Assembly: GCA_002887195.1 (NCBI GenBank)
Contig: PJAB01001249.1
Coordinates: forward strand, 1 to 15,968
Direction: 5' to 3'
Length of the DNA: 15,968 nt
DNA from: Chrysochromulina parva
Taxonomy: Eukaryota > Haptophyta > Prymnesiales > Chrysochromulinaceae
The position numbers and the translations under genes were made by a program. The notes beneath the pieces are model-generated. The model saw nothing but the letters and a program-made list of their open reading frames with translations, was not told the DNA's origin and searched no databases. Each line of letters opens with the position of its first letter. The stretch's first letter is position 1. Of the stretch, positions 1 through 8,265 are shown piece after piece.

Positions 1-2415
1 CGCGCTTCGCCTCGGCGGCTGCCCGCTGTTCGCTCGCGCTCTGCTCGGAGGGGTCGCCCCCTTGCAGCTCGGAGGGGGCATCCCCGGGACCGGTGAGTGT
101 CTCAAGGGGCACGACGACGGGGAACGGCGCGAAGCCGAGCTCCGCCTGTGCCCGATACGGCGCCGTCTCGCTGGGGGTGGCCGCGCTGGCGTCGTGTTGG
201 GCGTCGGCAACGGGTTCCTGCACGTCCGGCATGGATGCATCATCCACAGCTGCGGGCGGCGATGTCGCCTCCTCGGCCAGCGGCGGCGCGGCGAGCGCCT
301 CAACCGGCGGCGTCGGTTTTGCGGAGCGATCCAGCAAGCTCTCCATCGGCGTCACCTCCTCCGCCTTGCTCGGCAGCGGCGGCAGCGGCGGCGCGCTCTT
401 GTTGAAGGCCTTCAGACGCAAGAGCACCTTGGGCTCCTTGCGGGTCAGAGCGCTCTCGGTGCGCCAGGCCACGTGCAGGTACGAGCGCCCCTTCCACTTG
501 ATGAGGTACTCAATCTTCGGCCGGCCCGACGAGAGGGAGCCCGGCGCGTAGCGACGAGCGAGAACGTGCTCCACGTCCCCATCCGCCGACGTGTCCGCCA
601 CCTCCACCTCCTCGTCTTCGTCCTCCATCGCGCTCGCGCCCTCCGCGCCCTCTCCGTCGGCTCCGTCGTCATGCTGCAGCCCGAGCTTGTACGCCCGCAT
701 GGCCGCCCGTACCTCGTGCGCCTCGAGGTCCTCCTGGTCACCGTCCTCGTGCACCATGTGCCAAAGGGCCGGCTCGCCCTGGGCCGCGGGCAACCAGCGC
801 GTGATCGTCCCATCCGAGACCGCCGCGTCGAAGAAGCGGCGCACGCGGCAGCGCAGGTACGCATGACCGCGCTCGAGCCACTCCTCCTGCTCCCCCTCGT
901 CGTCCTCGTCCTCCTCGTCCGACTCCTCCTCGTCGTCCTCATCGACGTCGCTGCCCAACTCGTCAAAAGCCACCGCCCGTGCCGCCGCCTTCGCCGCGTG
1001 CTGTGCGGCCGCTCGGCCACTCGTACGTCCGGTCGAGGGCGCTGCCCTCCCCTTGCCGCCACCCGCCGCAGCCTTGCCCTTGCTGGCAGCCCTACCACCC
1101 GCCGCAGCCTTGGAGAGTGATTTGGCTCCTGCCTTGGCGTCCCGGACGCTGTCCCGAGCACTCGGTTTGGCGACGGCGCCCTTGGCGCTGCTCTTGGCGC
1201 TGCTCTTGGCGGCGGCAGCCGGCTTGGTGGTGGCAGGCTTGGCGGCGATGGGGCGGAGCGGCTTGCGCGGGCCGTCGTCCTCGTCGTCCTCTTCCACAAG
1301 GCGGTCACTCTCAGACTCACTGCTGCCGCTCGACCCACTCTCAGCCGAGTCCTCCTCCACGCTGTCGCTCGCCTCTTCCTCCGAGGTCGACGCGGCACGC
1401 TTGCGCGCTGGCGCCTTGGCCTTTGCACCTGCCTTGCGCTTCGGCACCTCGTCCGCCTCCTCGGGCGCGGGCGCGGCCGGCGCCGTAGTGGGCGCCCCTT
1501 TGGCCGTTACGCCGCCGAAGAAGGTCGTGATCGAGCGCTTGGCGGGGGCTTTGACGGCGGCCGTCTTCTCCGGAGCTGGCGCCTTGATCTTGGCACCTGC
1601 CTTGCGCATTGGCTCCTCCTCCTCCTCCTCGTCCTCCTCCTCCTCCTCGTCCCCGTCCTTCTCGACGTAGGACTTGCCGCCACGCGTCGAACGCGCCGAG
1701 CGCCCACTACGGCGCCCGTGACCCCCTCCAGCGCCTCCCTTGACGTCCGGGTGCAACGCATCGAGCCGCTCAGCGGCCTCATCCGCCTGTGCCGTCTTTG
1801 CCGCCGCCGCCGCCTTGGCCGCCGCTGCCTTCCAGGCCGCCGCTGCCTCCTTGTCCGCCGCCTTCTTAGCGGCCGCCGCCTCCTTGGCCGCGGCCGCCTC
1901 CTTGGCCGCGGCCGCCTCCTTGGCCGCCGCCGCCTCAGCAACCGCCGCTTCCTTGGCCGCCGCCTTCTCCTTGGCCGCCAGTTTGGCGCGCTTGGCCTCG
2001 GCTGCTTCCTCTCTCAGCCGTTGCTTGTATGCAAGCTCATCGTCGTCGGGACCCTCGCCAGGCGTCGCCCCACGAGTCGCTGCCGACTCCGCCTTGTCGG
2101 CCGCTGGCGCCCTCGCTGCGTCCTCCGCCGCCGGCGCCGTAGCATTGGCAGCCGGTGGCTTTGGCGTCGTAGCGGTAGCGACCTGGGGCTTGGCCTTCGG
2201 CGGCGCAGAGCGCGGAGGCTGTGCCACAACGTCGGGTAGGAACGCGAACCGTCCGAATAGGTCTGCACACCTCTCGAGCACCTCCGGCCGTGCAGCCGCC
2301 GCCATTCCTGCTGCGTCCTCTTGTGCTGCCAGCGACGCCGCGACCGCCGCCTCCGCCTCCGCCGCCATAGCCGCCGCGGCCGCCTCCGCCGCCTCAGCTG
2401 CCGCCAGATCCGCCG

Positions 2416-2446
<31 letters not shown>

Positions 2447-3073
2447 CTTCGCAGCCTCGGCCTCGTCGGGTTCGTCCTCGGCCGGCGCAGGCATTGGCTT
2501 CGCCAGCGGCATCTCGACGTCGGGCGTGCGCATCGGCGCCGTCTTGGGTGGTTCAGCGCCCGTGGCTGCGCCGTCGCTTGCCGCGGGCGGTGGCGGCACG
2601 AAGGCGAAGTCGAGAAGGACGTTGTTGCGCGTCGGGCCTGAACCCGCGTTCGCACCCACGGGCACGGGGCCCTTGGGCTTCTTGGCCGCCGGCGCGGCGA
2701 CGGCCGTCTTGGCCGGTGCACCCTTGGCTGACGCGGCACTGCCCTTCTTCGCCGCCGGAGCAGCAGCTGGCTTGGCCGGAGCAGGCTTGCGCGCCGGCGC
2801 CTTGGACATGGCGAGTGCCTTGCGCTTTGGTGCCTCGTCCTCCTCGGACGCCTCCTCCTCCTCCTCGGAGTTGTCCTCGTCCTGCTCCGAGTCGACCTCG
2901 GCGTCACTGTCATCCGAGTCTTCGACGACGAAGCTGTCACTGTCATCATCGTCGCTGGCAGCCTTCTTGGACTTACCAGCCTTGCGCTGCGGGGCCTCCG
3001 TCTTCTTGGCGAGACGACTGAGCTGCTGGCGCGGTGCGGGCGCCGCGTCCATCTCAATGTCGCTGTCGGACAT
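1..3073 (-). CDS. Chromodomain protein, N-terminal part (3' end off the left edge)
   Basis: The frame from the ATG at 3073-3071 stays open to base 1, 1,024 codons without a stop or any need for an intron. The start has A at -3, and an in-frame stop lies upstream with no earlier ATG. Residues 1-350 are acidic, Ser-rich and Lys/Pro/Ala-rich, suggesting a disordered nuclear region. About 358-425 is a Lys/Glu/Ala helix built on KEAAAA repeats. Residues 512-519 read KRSITTFF, like a PCNA-binding PIP box but with Lys for the usual Gln. About 735-796 is a Tudor-like module containing WHMVHEDGDQEDLE. About 834-891 is a chromodomain with IEYLIKWKGRSYLHVAWR, closest in style to chromodomain 1 of CHD remodellers. 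Known: such modules read histone methylation. Inferred: a chromatin-associated factor, possibly a CHD-type remodeller if a helicase follows to the left. The helicase is not visible, so the family is uncertain. It sits 271 bases downstream of the same-strand FKBP gene. Confidence 0.82.
1875..1928 (-). repeat. Three tandem 18-base units encoding KEAAAA hexapeptides
   Basis: Three 18-base units (1875-1892, 1893-1910, 1911-1928) differ only in the last base of the third. They lie in the chromodomain gene and encode AAAAKE-type hexapeptides. More degenerate copies flank them, making a Lys/Glu/Ala block over about residues 358-425. Such EAAAK-like sequence usually forms a rigid single helix. The near-identity of the units points to recent slippage. 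Confidence 0.9.
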
Positions 3074-3344
3074 CGTCGTCAGTGGTCTAGGCGGGAGCGC
3101 GCGAACTCGGAGGAACTTCCAATTCACACAATCCGAATGGATCGGAATCTCATGGAATCTCAGGTATCATGGACTCAAACCCTGGCGCGCTCTCCACCCG
3201 CTCAACTTTAAGTCGTTTCGTCAGAGTTCAACCTCACCGGTCCGCGGTCGCGACGACAGAAAACCCACCGTGACCTTTTGACCAGCTCCTATCTGGATCG
3301 TGGCATCGTGCTCCACATCGCTTCACTCATCGCGACGCTCTGGA

Positions 3345-4121
3345 TCACACGCCGAGGCCGAAGAACCCCTTAGGCGCGTCTTTGACTGCGATCAGCTCGA
3401 CCTCGAAGCGGAGAGCACTGCTGCCAGGGATCTTGCCCATCGACATCGCGCCGTACGCGAGAGCGGAGGGCAGCGTGAGCACCGCCTTGCCGCCGGGCCG
3501 CATCATGCCGACGCCCTCGCGCCAGCCCTTGACCACCTGGCCGAGCTTGAACTCGGCTGGCTGGCCGCGATCGCGGCTCGAGTCGAAGACCTCGCCCGTA
3601 TGCAGCGTGCCGTGATAGTGCACCGTCACCATCTGCTCGAGCGTGGGGCACTCGCCCGAGCCGGCGGCGAGCTCCTTGAAGACGAGGCCCGAAGGCATCA
3701 CTCGTGCGCCCTCTTCGTTCGCCGCCTGCACGAGGAAGCCCGGCTCGGCTGCAGCTGCGACCGCCGCCTCGGCCTTCATCTTCTCACCCCATGCCTGCTC
3801 TGCAGCGCTCGTGGGTCCAAAGACCTGCCATAAGAAGTAGGCGGCGTAGAGCCCGAAGAATGCGTAGCCCGCCGGGTTGATGGTGAAGGGATTGAAAGAT
3901 ATCGGCGGCTCGTTGGCCAGCCGATCCCAGATGTCCCCCGGCTCGGCAAAGGCCGGCAGCGTTGGAGCGATTGCCAAGGCCGTGGATGCGAGTGCGGCGG
4001 CGGCGGCTGCCGGAAGCTGTGGCCGTGTTGCGATCCGTGCGTGTGTAGTATGGGCAGGTACGCGCAGCGCAGTAGCGCAGGTCGCGATGAGCAGAAGCTT
4101 ACCGCAAAAGACGGACCTCAT
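3345..4121 (-). CDS. Plastid (probably thylakoid) FKBP-type peptidyl-prolyl isomerase
   Basis: Predicted 258 residues. I start at the ATG at 4121, which has A at -3 and opens with a hydrophobic signal peptide (residues 1-18, core LLLIATCATAL); the frame extends ten codons further, but only to a GTG. Next comes a basic transit-like stretch, then an Ala-rich hydrophobic segment (38-58) ending in PAFA-E, which resembles a thylakoid processing site. About 84-101 (AGYAFFGLYAAYFLWQVF) could be a membrane anchor. The FKBP fold fills 145-248 and keeps the pocket landmarks VHYHG, FDSS, QVVKGW, LAYG, KIPG and LRFEVEL. Family role: cis-trans isomerisation of prolyl bonds during protein folding or assembly, here probably in photosynthetic complexes. 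The layered presequence implies ER, plastid and then thylakoid sorting across a multi-membrane plastid. No intron is needed. The gene is divergent from the plus-strand gene at 4390. Confidence 0.93.
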   Translation of the reverse strand: MRSVFCGKLLLIATCATALRVPAHTTHARIATRPQLPAAAAAALASTALAIAPTLPAFAEPGDIWDRLANEPPISFNPFTINPAGYAFFGLYAAYFLWQVFGPTSAAEQAWGEKMKAEAAVAAAAEPGFLVQAANEEGARVMPSGLVFKELAAGSGECPTLEQMVTVHYHGTLHTGEVFDSSRDRGQPAEFKLGQVVKGWREGVGMMRPGGKAVLTLPSALAYGAMSMGKIPGSSALRFEVELIAVKDAPKGFFGLGV

Positions 4122-4265
4122 TTTCCCCGAACGAGATCGAGCTCCGCGCACAATTGGCTGTGAATACTTTTGTGGTCACGAACATGTTTCTGACAAAAGC
4201 TCTTGAACGCAGACCGTAAACGCACTGGGCTGGGGAGCTTCCGGTGGCGCGGCATGTGTAGTCGA

Positions 4266-4286
4266 GTCAAGTTGACGAGACTTGAC
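4266..4286. promoter_or_regulatory. Inverted repeat in the divergent FKBP / 4390-gene spacer
   Basis: Arms GTCAAGT (4266-4272) and ACTTGAC (4280-4286) pair perfectly across a seven-base loop. The repeat lies between two divergently transcribed genes, about 145 bases upstream of the FKBP ATG and 104 bases upstream of the ATG at 4390. A second palindrome, AACATGTT, is at 4181-4188. Position and symmetry suggest a binding site for a dimeric regulator, but no known motif is recognised. Confidence 0.35.
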
Positions 4287-4389
4287 GCACCCCGGGCTCG
4301 AGCTAGCCTCCGGAACGAGCCCTGGGTGCCCTACCATACCCGTCCGTCCGCGCGATACGAACGGACTGCGTGCTGCAGCTTCGGGCCAC

Positions 4390-5223
4390 ATGTCAGCGCC
4401 AGACCTGTTCATTCCATCATCCTCTTTCACAGGGCCGAAGGCGGGCTTTGTATTCGAAGCCAGCCAAGCGGGCGTGGGATACTACCCTGACACTTTGTCG
4501 ATTACACCCCGATGCAAACCCTTTGATAGCGCACCACACTCAACGGTTGCAGTCACCAACGCCGCAATGTGGCAGATGCGCCACGGTGGCATTGAGTGGT
4601 CACGGGAGAAGCGTGTGGCTTCGCGTTCAGCCGCAAGCGCAGGACAAGTTTTTGCGTGTGGCCCTGAAGTACCGACGTCTGGCAGCACTCTCATCCGCAT
4701 CCGCATCCTCCAGTCAAATGGGTATTGCAAATCCATCGCTCCGACGAACAGTGGATATATGATGTACGCTGGCGTCGCCTATGACAGCTTGCACGGGATT
4801 GGGATTTGCTTGGAGCTACACTCTGGCAGGGCCTTACGACTTCCAGTGGTTGTGGGGGGAGGGACTTCCGCTCAAGGGGGAGGGAATCAAACTATGCAGG
4901 AGGGCTATTGTGCTGCACGCCGCTTCGACATTGCTGGCCGAGTGCTTGAGGTCGCCATCGATGCCCGGGAGCTGCGCATGGCATGGCAAGGGGACGAGGC
5001 GAGGCCGTTGCCGATTCCTGCGCTGCCCGATCGGGTTCGGCCTTTCATCATGCTCTCATACCCCCGGGACTCCATCGAACTGCTGAGCATCAGCATACGC
5101 AAGTGGCCAGGTGCCGCACTAGCCTTTGCGCTGGCTCTGATGCGCATCTCGCAACGTTCCGGGATCCTCATTCCAGACGAAATCGCCAGCGGGATCTGGA
5201 ACCGTTCCATTCAACATGGTTGA
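4390..5223 (+). CDS. Uncharacterised protein, possibly SPRY-like beta-sandwich
   Basis: Predicted 277 residues from the first ATG in the frame; the frame is open upstream but without an ATG. Near the start is a Gly/aromatic segment, GPKAGFVFEA then GVGYYPD. The middle is mixed alpha/beta in composition and contains MMYAGVAYD. Residues around 195-240 alternate hydrophobic and polar residues (VLEVAIDARELRMAW, then RPFIMLSYPRDSIELLSI), resembling the last strands of SPRY/B30.2 folds, where a VGV-D element precedes a P-x-V-L strand. I see no signal peptide, membrane helix or catalytic motif. SPRY domains bind proteins, but assignment here rests on eye-matching and is weak. It is divergent from the FKBP gene and 659 bases from the cyclin. 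No function can be given. The composition is protein-like and not repetitive, so I think it is real, but it could be a remnant. Confidence 0.5.
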   Translation: MSAPDLFIPSSSFTGPKAGFVFEASQAGVGYYPDTLSITPRCKPFDSAPHSTVAVTNAAMWQMRHGGIEWSREKRVASRSAASAGQVFACGPEVPTSGSTLIRIRILQSNGYCKSIAPTNSGYMMYAGVAYDSLHGIGICLELHSGRALRLPVVVGGGTSAQGGGNQTMQEGYCAARRFDIAGRVLEVAIDARELRMAWQGDEARPLPIPALPDRVRPFIMLSYPRDSIELLSISIRKWPGAALAFALALMRISQRSGILIPDEIASGIWNRSIQHG

Positions 5224-5882
5224 GCGGGTGTGTTAGGGTGGACGGGCGATGAGTTAGGCTACAAGGCTTTGCCTGTTCTACTATGGCTCGTGTCCGAGAG
5301 GCGCGACGAGAGGGGGGCATGTAGGGGGCATGCGTCTGTAGGCTCGCATGTATAGGCTCGGTGCCAGCTCTTAGCGCATAGGGGGACGCGTCCAGCTCGG
5401 CGACGCCCGCGATGCTCATGCCTCTGGCATGCAAGACTTGGATGTTGGCATGATGTGACCGAAGGGCGCGGGCTCGGAATCACCCGACATGCTCCAAGGG
5501 TTGAGGGTACCCACTCTACCGGCACTTCCATTTTACTACGATCTAGACGTCGACCGTACACCTTTCGGTTCACCTTGACCTTACGAGTTACGTCAGACAT
5601 CGCGATTCACATTGCCCTTTGAATGGCCTTTGCCGTCGTGCCTCGTGCGTCGACACGGAGTTCGTCGCGTGTGATTGCGTCGAACCTCCGTTGATCCGCG
5701 GCGAGCCGGCTTCATGGCCTTCGCGGGCTCAGAAGTCTGATGGGCCATCTCCCCCGACCCTCAGAACAGTTTTCACGAAAAGGCGAGCGCATCCACGTGG
5801 ACCAAAAGGCGCGAAAGATTCATTTTTTGCCGCGCCGCGGTCGGCGTATTGACTGCGGTGGGAGCGGGTGAACGTGACCATC
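5224..5882. other. Spacer upstream of the cyclin gene
   Basis: No supported gene. The longest frames (113 codons minus at 5259-5600, 77 codons plus at 5619-5852) have no recognisable domain or protein-like composition. The left part holds small direct repeats (GGGGGCATG twice at about 5302-5321) and an inverted repeat, CATGCC-TCT-GGCATG, at about 5417-5431. The right part should hold the cyclin promoter and 5' UTR. I see no clear TATA element there and no tRNA. Confidence 0.6.
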
Positions 5883-6845
5883 ATGAGCACTGTAGCCCCT
5901 CAGATCCAGGCGCGCGTGCCCCTGGGCCCGTTCCGTCACCGCCGCGGGCAGAGCTTCTGCGCGGGCGACTGCTGCGCTCCGGCAGCCGCCAGTACCAGCC
6001 GCTCATTTGATGCCACGCGTTGGCCATCATCTCCGGCATGGGCGGCGGCGCTGCACCTGTCTGGGCCGCCGCGCACGGGCGAAGGCACGGACCGAACGCA
6101 TGCATGGACCACGCCCGAGGGCAAGAACACGCTCGCGCGCTCGCTCCCCATCGAGTTCAGCAGCAGCAAACGGGCTGCCGAGAGCAGCCCGATGGCGAGC
6201 GAGCCGCAGGCAGCGGCCACATGCTCCGCGTGTTCGACGTCGTCCGCAGGATCGCTCTCCTCGTCCGCGACCTCGTCTGCAGACGTGCCGGCGCCCGTGC
6301 AGAAGCCGCGCCATGCCACACCCGAATCGCCCGCCGCCGCCCAGGCCGAGGTCGTGCGTGCCGCATGCCGGCTTCTCGATCGCGTGGTGGGCGAGTGCCA
6401 GCTAGGCAGCCAGCTGTCGCCCGACCAGGTGTTCGCACCCATCTTCCACAGCGTGTCGGTGCCCTCGATCAGCGGCGGCGACTACCTCGTGCACCATCTG
6501 CTCCGGCTTGGGCTCGCTCGCAAGGAGCATTTATCGGAGGCGGTCGTGCTGCATGCATTCCTGCTCATCGACCGTCTGTTGCAGCGCGAGGCGCCGAAGG
6601 GGTTCCACCTGTGCACGCGCAACGTGCACCGCGTGCTCCTCGCCACCACGCTCGTCTCCGCCAAGCTGCTCGACGACGAGTGCTACAACAACAACTACTG
6701 GGCCTCGGTCGGCGGCGTCTCGCTGCCGCATCTCAACGAGCTCGAGGTCGAGCTCATGCGGCTCCTCAACTTCGAGTTGCTCGTGACGGCGTCGATGATC
6801 GACGCGGCGCGCACGCGCATGCTTGCGACCGTCGCGTCCGCTTGA
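5883..6845 (+). CDS. PHO80-like (P/U-type) cyclin
   Basis: Predicted 320 residues. The first ATG is at 5883 with A at -3; the frame reaches back five codons, only to a GTG. Residues 1-155 are low-complexity, Ser/Ala/Pro-rich and probably disordered. From about 160 to 310 there is a single cyclin box of the PHO80 type. It shows VPSISGGDYLVHHLL, then LIDRLLQRE, NVHRVLLATTLVSAKLLDDE, NNNYWASVGG and LNELEVELMRLLNFELLV in the family's order. The AKLLDD...YWA..GG..LNELE core is diagnostic. Such cyclins bind Pho85-class or other CDKs and regulate nutrient (phosphate) signalling or growth rather than core cell-cycle steps; which applies here is not visible. The gene appears intronless and ends shortly after the cyclin box, as is normal for the family. 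Confidence 0.93.
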   Translation: MSTVAPQIQARVPLGPFRHRRGQSFCAGDCCAPAAASTSRSFDATRWPSSPAWAAALHLSGPPRTGEGTDRTHAWTTPEGKNTLARSLPIEFSSSKRAAESSPMASEPQAAATCSACSTSSAGSLSSSATSSADVPAPVQKPRHATPESPAAAQAEVVRAACRLLDRVVGECQLGSQLSPDQVFAPIFHSVSVPSISGGDYLVHHLLRLGLARKEHLSEAVVLHAFLLIDRLLQREAPKGFHLCTRNVHRVLLATTLVSAKLLDDECYNNNYWASVGGVSLPHLNELEVELMRLLNFELLVTASMIDAARTRMLATVASA

Positions 6846-7235
6846 GCGCGGCTCGCTCGGACGGCGCGCGCGCGAGAGAGAGAGAATGGCTTGCCCAAGG
6901 TGAGAGCCGCGAGAGAGAAAGGCTTGCCCAAGGTGAGAGCCGCGGAGGCTGCGTAGCCACAGCGACGAGAGAGGCGACACTGGCGCTACTTGGGCAGCGC
7001 GGGGACGGCGGTGCGGCGGTCGCGCGTTGGCGCCGCACGAGGTGCCAGAGGGCTGACGGTACGAGCGGCGGGGACGCGCAGCCGCGATAAGGACAGCACA
7101 CCTTACATGTATGAGCGGAGACCAGAGAGAGACACTATTGAAAGTCTGAGAGTGACACGGTGTCTTCGAGAGAACGTGACACGGTGACCAACATTCCGAA
7201 GAATGTGAACAAACGTTGTTTCTGTGAACGTTAAC
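6846..7235. promoter_or_regulatory. Cyclin-TPI spacer; probable TPI promoter with repeat cluster
   Basis: No gene is seen between the cyclin stop and the TPI start. The last 90 bases are dense in symmetry. GTGACACGGTG occurs at 7152-7162 and again at 7176-7186, 24 bases apart, and the first lies within the palindrome GACAC-G-GTGTC. ACATTC-CGAA-GAATGT is at 7191-7206. AACAA-ACG-TTGTT follows at about 7209-7221 and GTTAAC at about 7230. The cluster ends at the TPI start and so is a plausible set of transcription-factor sites or a 5' UTR structure. No named motif is confidently matched. Confidence 0.45.
6878..6943. repeat. Tandem duplication of a 33-base unit
   Basis: Units 6878-6910 and 6911-6943 are adjacent and differ at one position (T at 6887, A at the matching base). 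Each begins with a GA dinucleotide run and contains the small inverted repeat CTTG-CC-CAAG. It starts 33 bases after the cyclin stop codon, probably in the 3' UTR or spacer. The GA run at the edge suggests origin by replication slippage. Confidence 0.92.
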
Positions 7236-8168
7236 ATGAACGCAATCACGTATTTTCGGCGAGCTCCTCGTTCGGCTTTAGCACCGATCGCGCAGATGCT
7301 GTACGTTGTCATCTCTGCGCTTCTGCTAGGTGGCTCGTCAGCGTACGCGCCTGGCGTGTCCGCGGGCCGTGCCTCCGTGAGCATGCGCTCGTCTGCGCTC
7401 TCGATGGCCGAGCGCACGCCGCTCATGGCTGGCAATTGGAAGATGAATTTGCTCCTTCCTGAGGCGATCGCGCTGGCCAAGGACGTCGCCGCAGCTGCAG
7501 CCAAGTCGCCAAAGGTAGATGTTGCCGTGTGCGTGCCGTATCCGTACCTCGTGCCCGTCGCCGAGGCCCTCAAGGGCTCGAAGGTGGGCCTCGGCGCGCA
7601 GGATGCCTTCTGGGAGACTGCTGGCGCGTACACTGCTGCTGTGTCGACGGGCATGCTGAAGAGTGTGGGCTCCAAGTACGTCCTGGCGGGACATTCGGAG
7701 CGCCGCGCAGTCTTTGGCGACAGCGACGCGGACATCAACAAGAAGGTGCTCAAGATCATCGCGGAGGGCCTCACGTGCATCCTGTGCGTGGGTGAGCTCA
7801 AGGAGGAGCGGGAGTCGGGCGAGACCTTCAACGTGTGTGACAAGCAGCTGACGGCGGGGCTCAAAGGCGTGTCCGCTGAGATGATGACGCAGATCGTCAT
7901 CGCGTATGAGCCCGTCTGGGCCATCGGCACCGGCCTGACCGCTACGCCCGAGATCGCGCAGGAGACTCACGCCTACATTCGCTCGTGGTTCGTCGAGAAC
8001 TACTCCCAAAAAGTGGCCGACGCCGTGATCATCCAATACGGTGGCAGCGTCAACGCGGGCAACGTGGACAAGCTCATGGCGTGCCCCGACATCGACGGCG
8101 CGCTCGTGGGCGGCGCCTCGCTCAAGATTGACGCGTTCGGACCCATTATCGCCTTCAAGCCGCTATAA
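7236..8168 (+). CDS. TPI: Triosephosphate isomerase, plastid-targeted form
   Basis: Predicted 310 residues from the ATG at 7236 (A at -3). A second in-frame ATG at 7296 gives 290 residues beginning with a clean signal peptide. Around the second start the sequence reads MLYVVISALLLGGSSAYAP, a hydrophobic core followed by an SAYAP site with an aromatic residue. A Ser/Ala/Arg-rich stretch follows, as in bipartite presequences of secondary-plastid algae. The TPI barrel (about 250 residues) is complete. It has AGNWKMN (substrate Asn and Lys), AGHSERR (electrophilic His), AYEPVWAIGTG (catalytic Glu and flexible loop), YGGSVNAGN and DGALVGGASLK (phosphate binding). It interconverts dihydroxyacetone phosphate and glyceraldehyde 3-phosphate, here probably for the Calvin cycle or plastid glycolysis. 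No intron is needed. Its stop lies 97 bases before the next ATG, a tight spacing. Confidence 0.97.
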   Translation: MNAITYFRRAPRSALAPIAQMLYVVISALLLGGSSAYAPGVSAGRASVSMRSSALSMAERTPLMAGNWKMNLLLPEAIALAKDVAAAAAKSPKVDVAVCVPYPYLVPVAEALKGSKVGLGAQDAFWETAGAYTAAVSTGMLKSVGSKYVLAGHSERRAVFGDSDADINKKVLKIIAEGLTCILCVGELKEERESGETFNVCDKQLTAGLKGVSAEMMTQIVIAYEPVWAIGTGLTATPEIAQETHAYIRSWFVENYSQKVADAVIIQYGGSVNAGNVDKLMACPDIDGALVGGASLKIDAFGPIIAFKPL

Positions 8169-8211
8169 GCGGGCTTGAAGACAACACCGCCGTGGAAGAT
8201 CCACTGTTGAA

Positions 8212-8218
8212 TATATAA
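8212..8218 (+). promoter_or_regulatory. TATA-like element before the 8266 gene
   Basis: TATATAA sits in a short AT-rich island in otherwise GC-rich DNA. It lies in the 97-base gap after the TPI stop and 48-54 bases upstream of the next ATG. That spacing would suit a TATA box with a very short 5' UTR. It could equally belong to the TPI 3' end (processing signal). Confidence 0.4.
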
Positions 8219-8265
8219 TTTTTTACTCCGCGTTTCATTGCTAAATTGGTCAGCTCCAAACGCCC

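Noticed and set aside
62..1120. Long plus-strand open frame (352 codons)
   Set aside because: Arg/Leu-rich and domain-free; it is the antisense of the minus-strand frame that encodes the chromodomain and Tudor-like module.
2014..3057. Minus-strand open frame of 347 codons, very Arg-rich
   Set aside because: A shifted frame of the chromodomain gene; the frame starting at 3073 gives ordered domains and runs to the window edge.
1740..3281. Long plus-strand open frame (513 codons), Ala/Ser-rich
   Set aside because: It mirrors the Lys/Glu/Ala and acidic codons of the minus-strand chromodomain protein. GC-rich low-complexity coding DNA often leaves the opposite strand open.
5259..5600. Minus-strand open frame of 113 codons in the spacer
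   Set aside because: No recognisable domain, promoter context or protein-like pattern.
7191..7206. Heat-shock-element reading of ACATTCCGAAGAATGT
   Set aside because: TTC and GAA units are present, but their spacing does not follow the alternating five-base pattern. It is recorded only as an inverted repeat.
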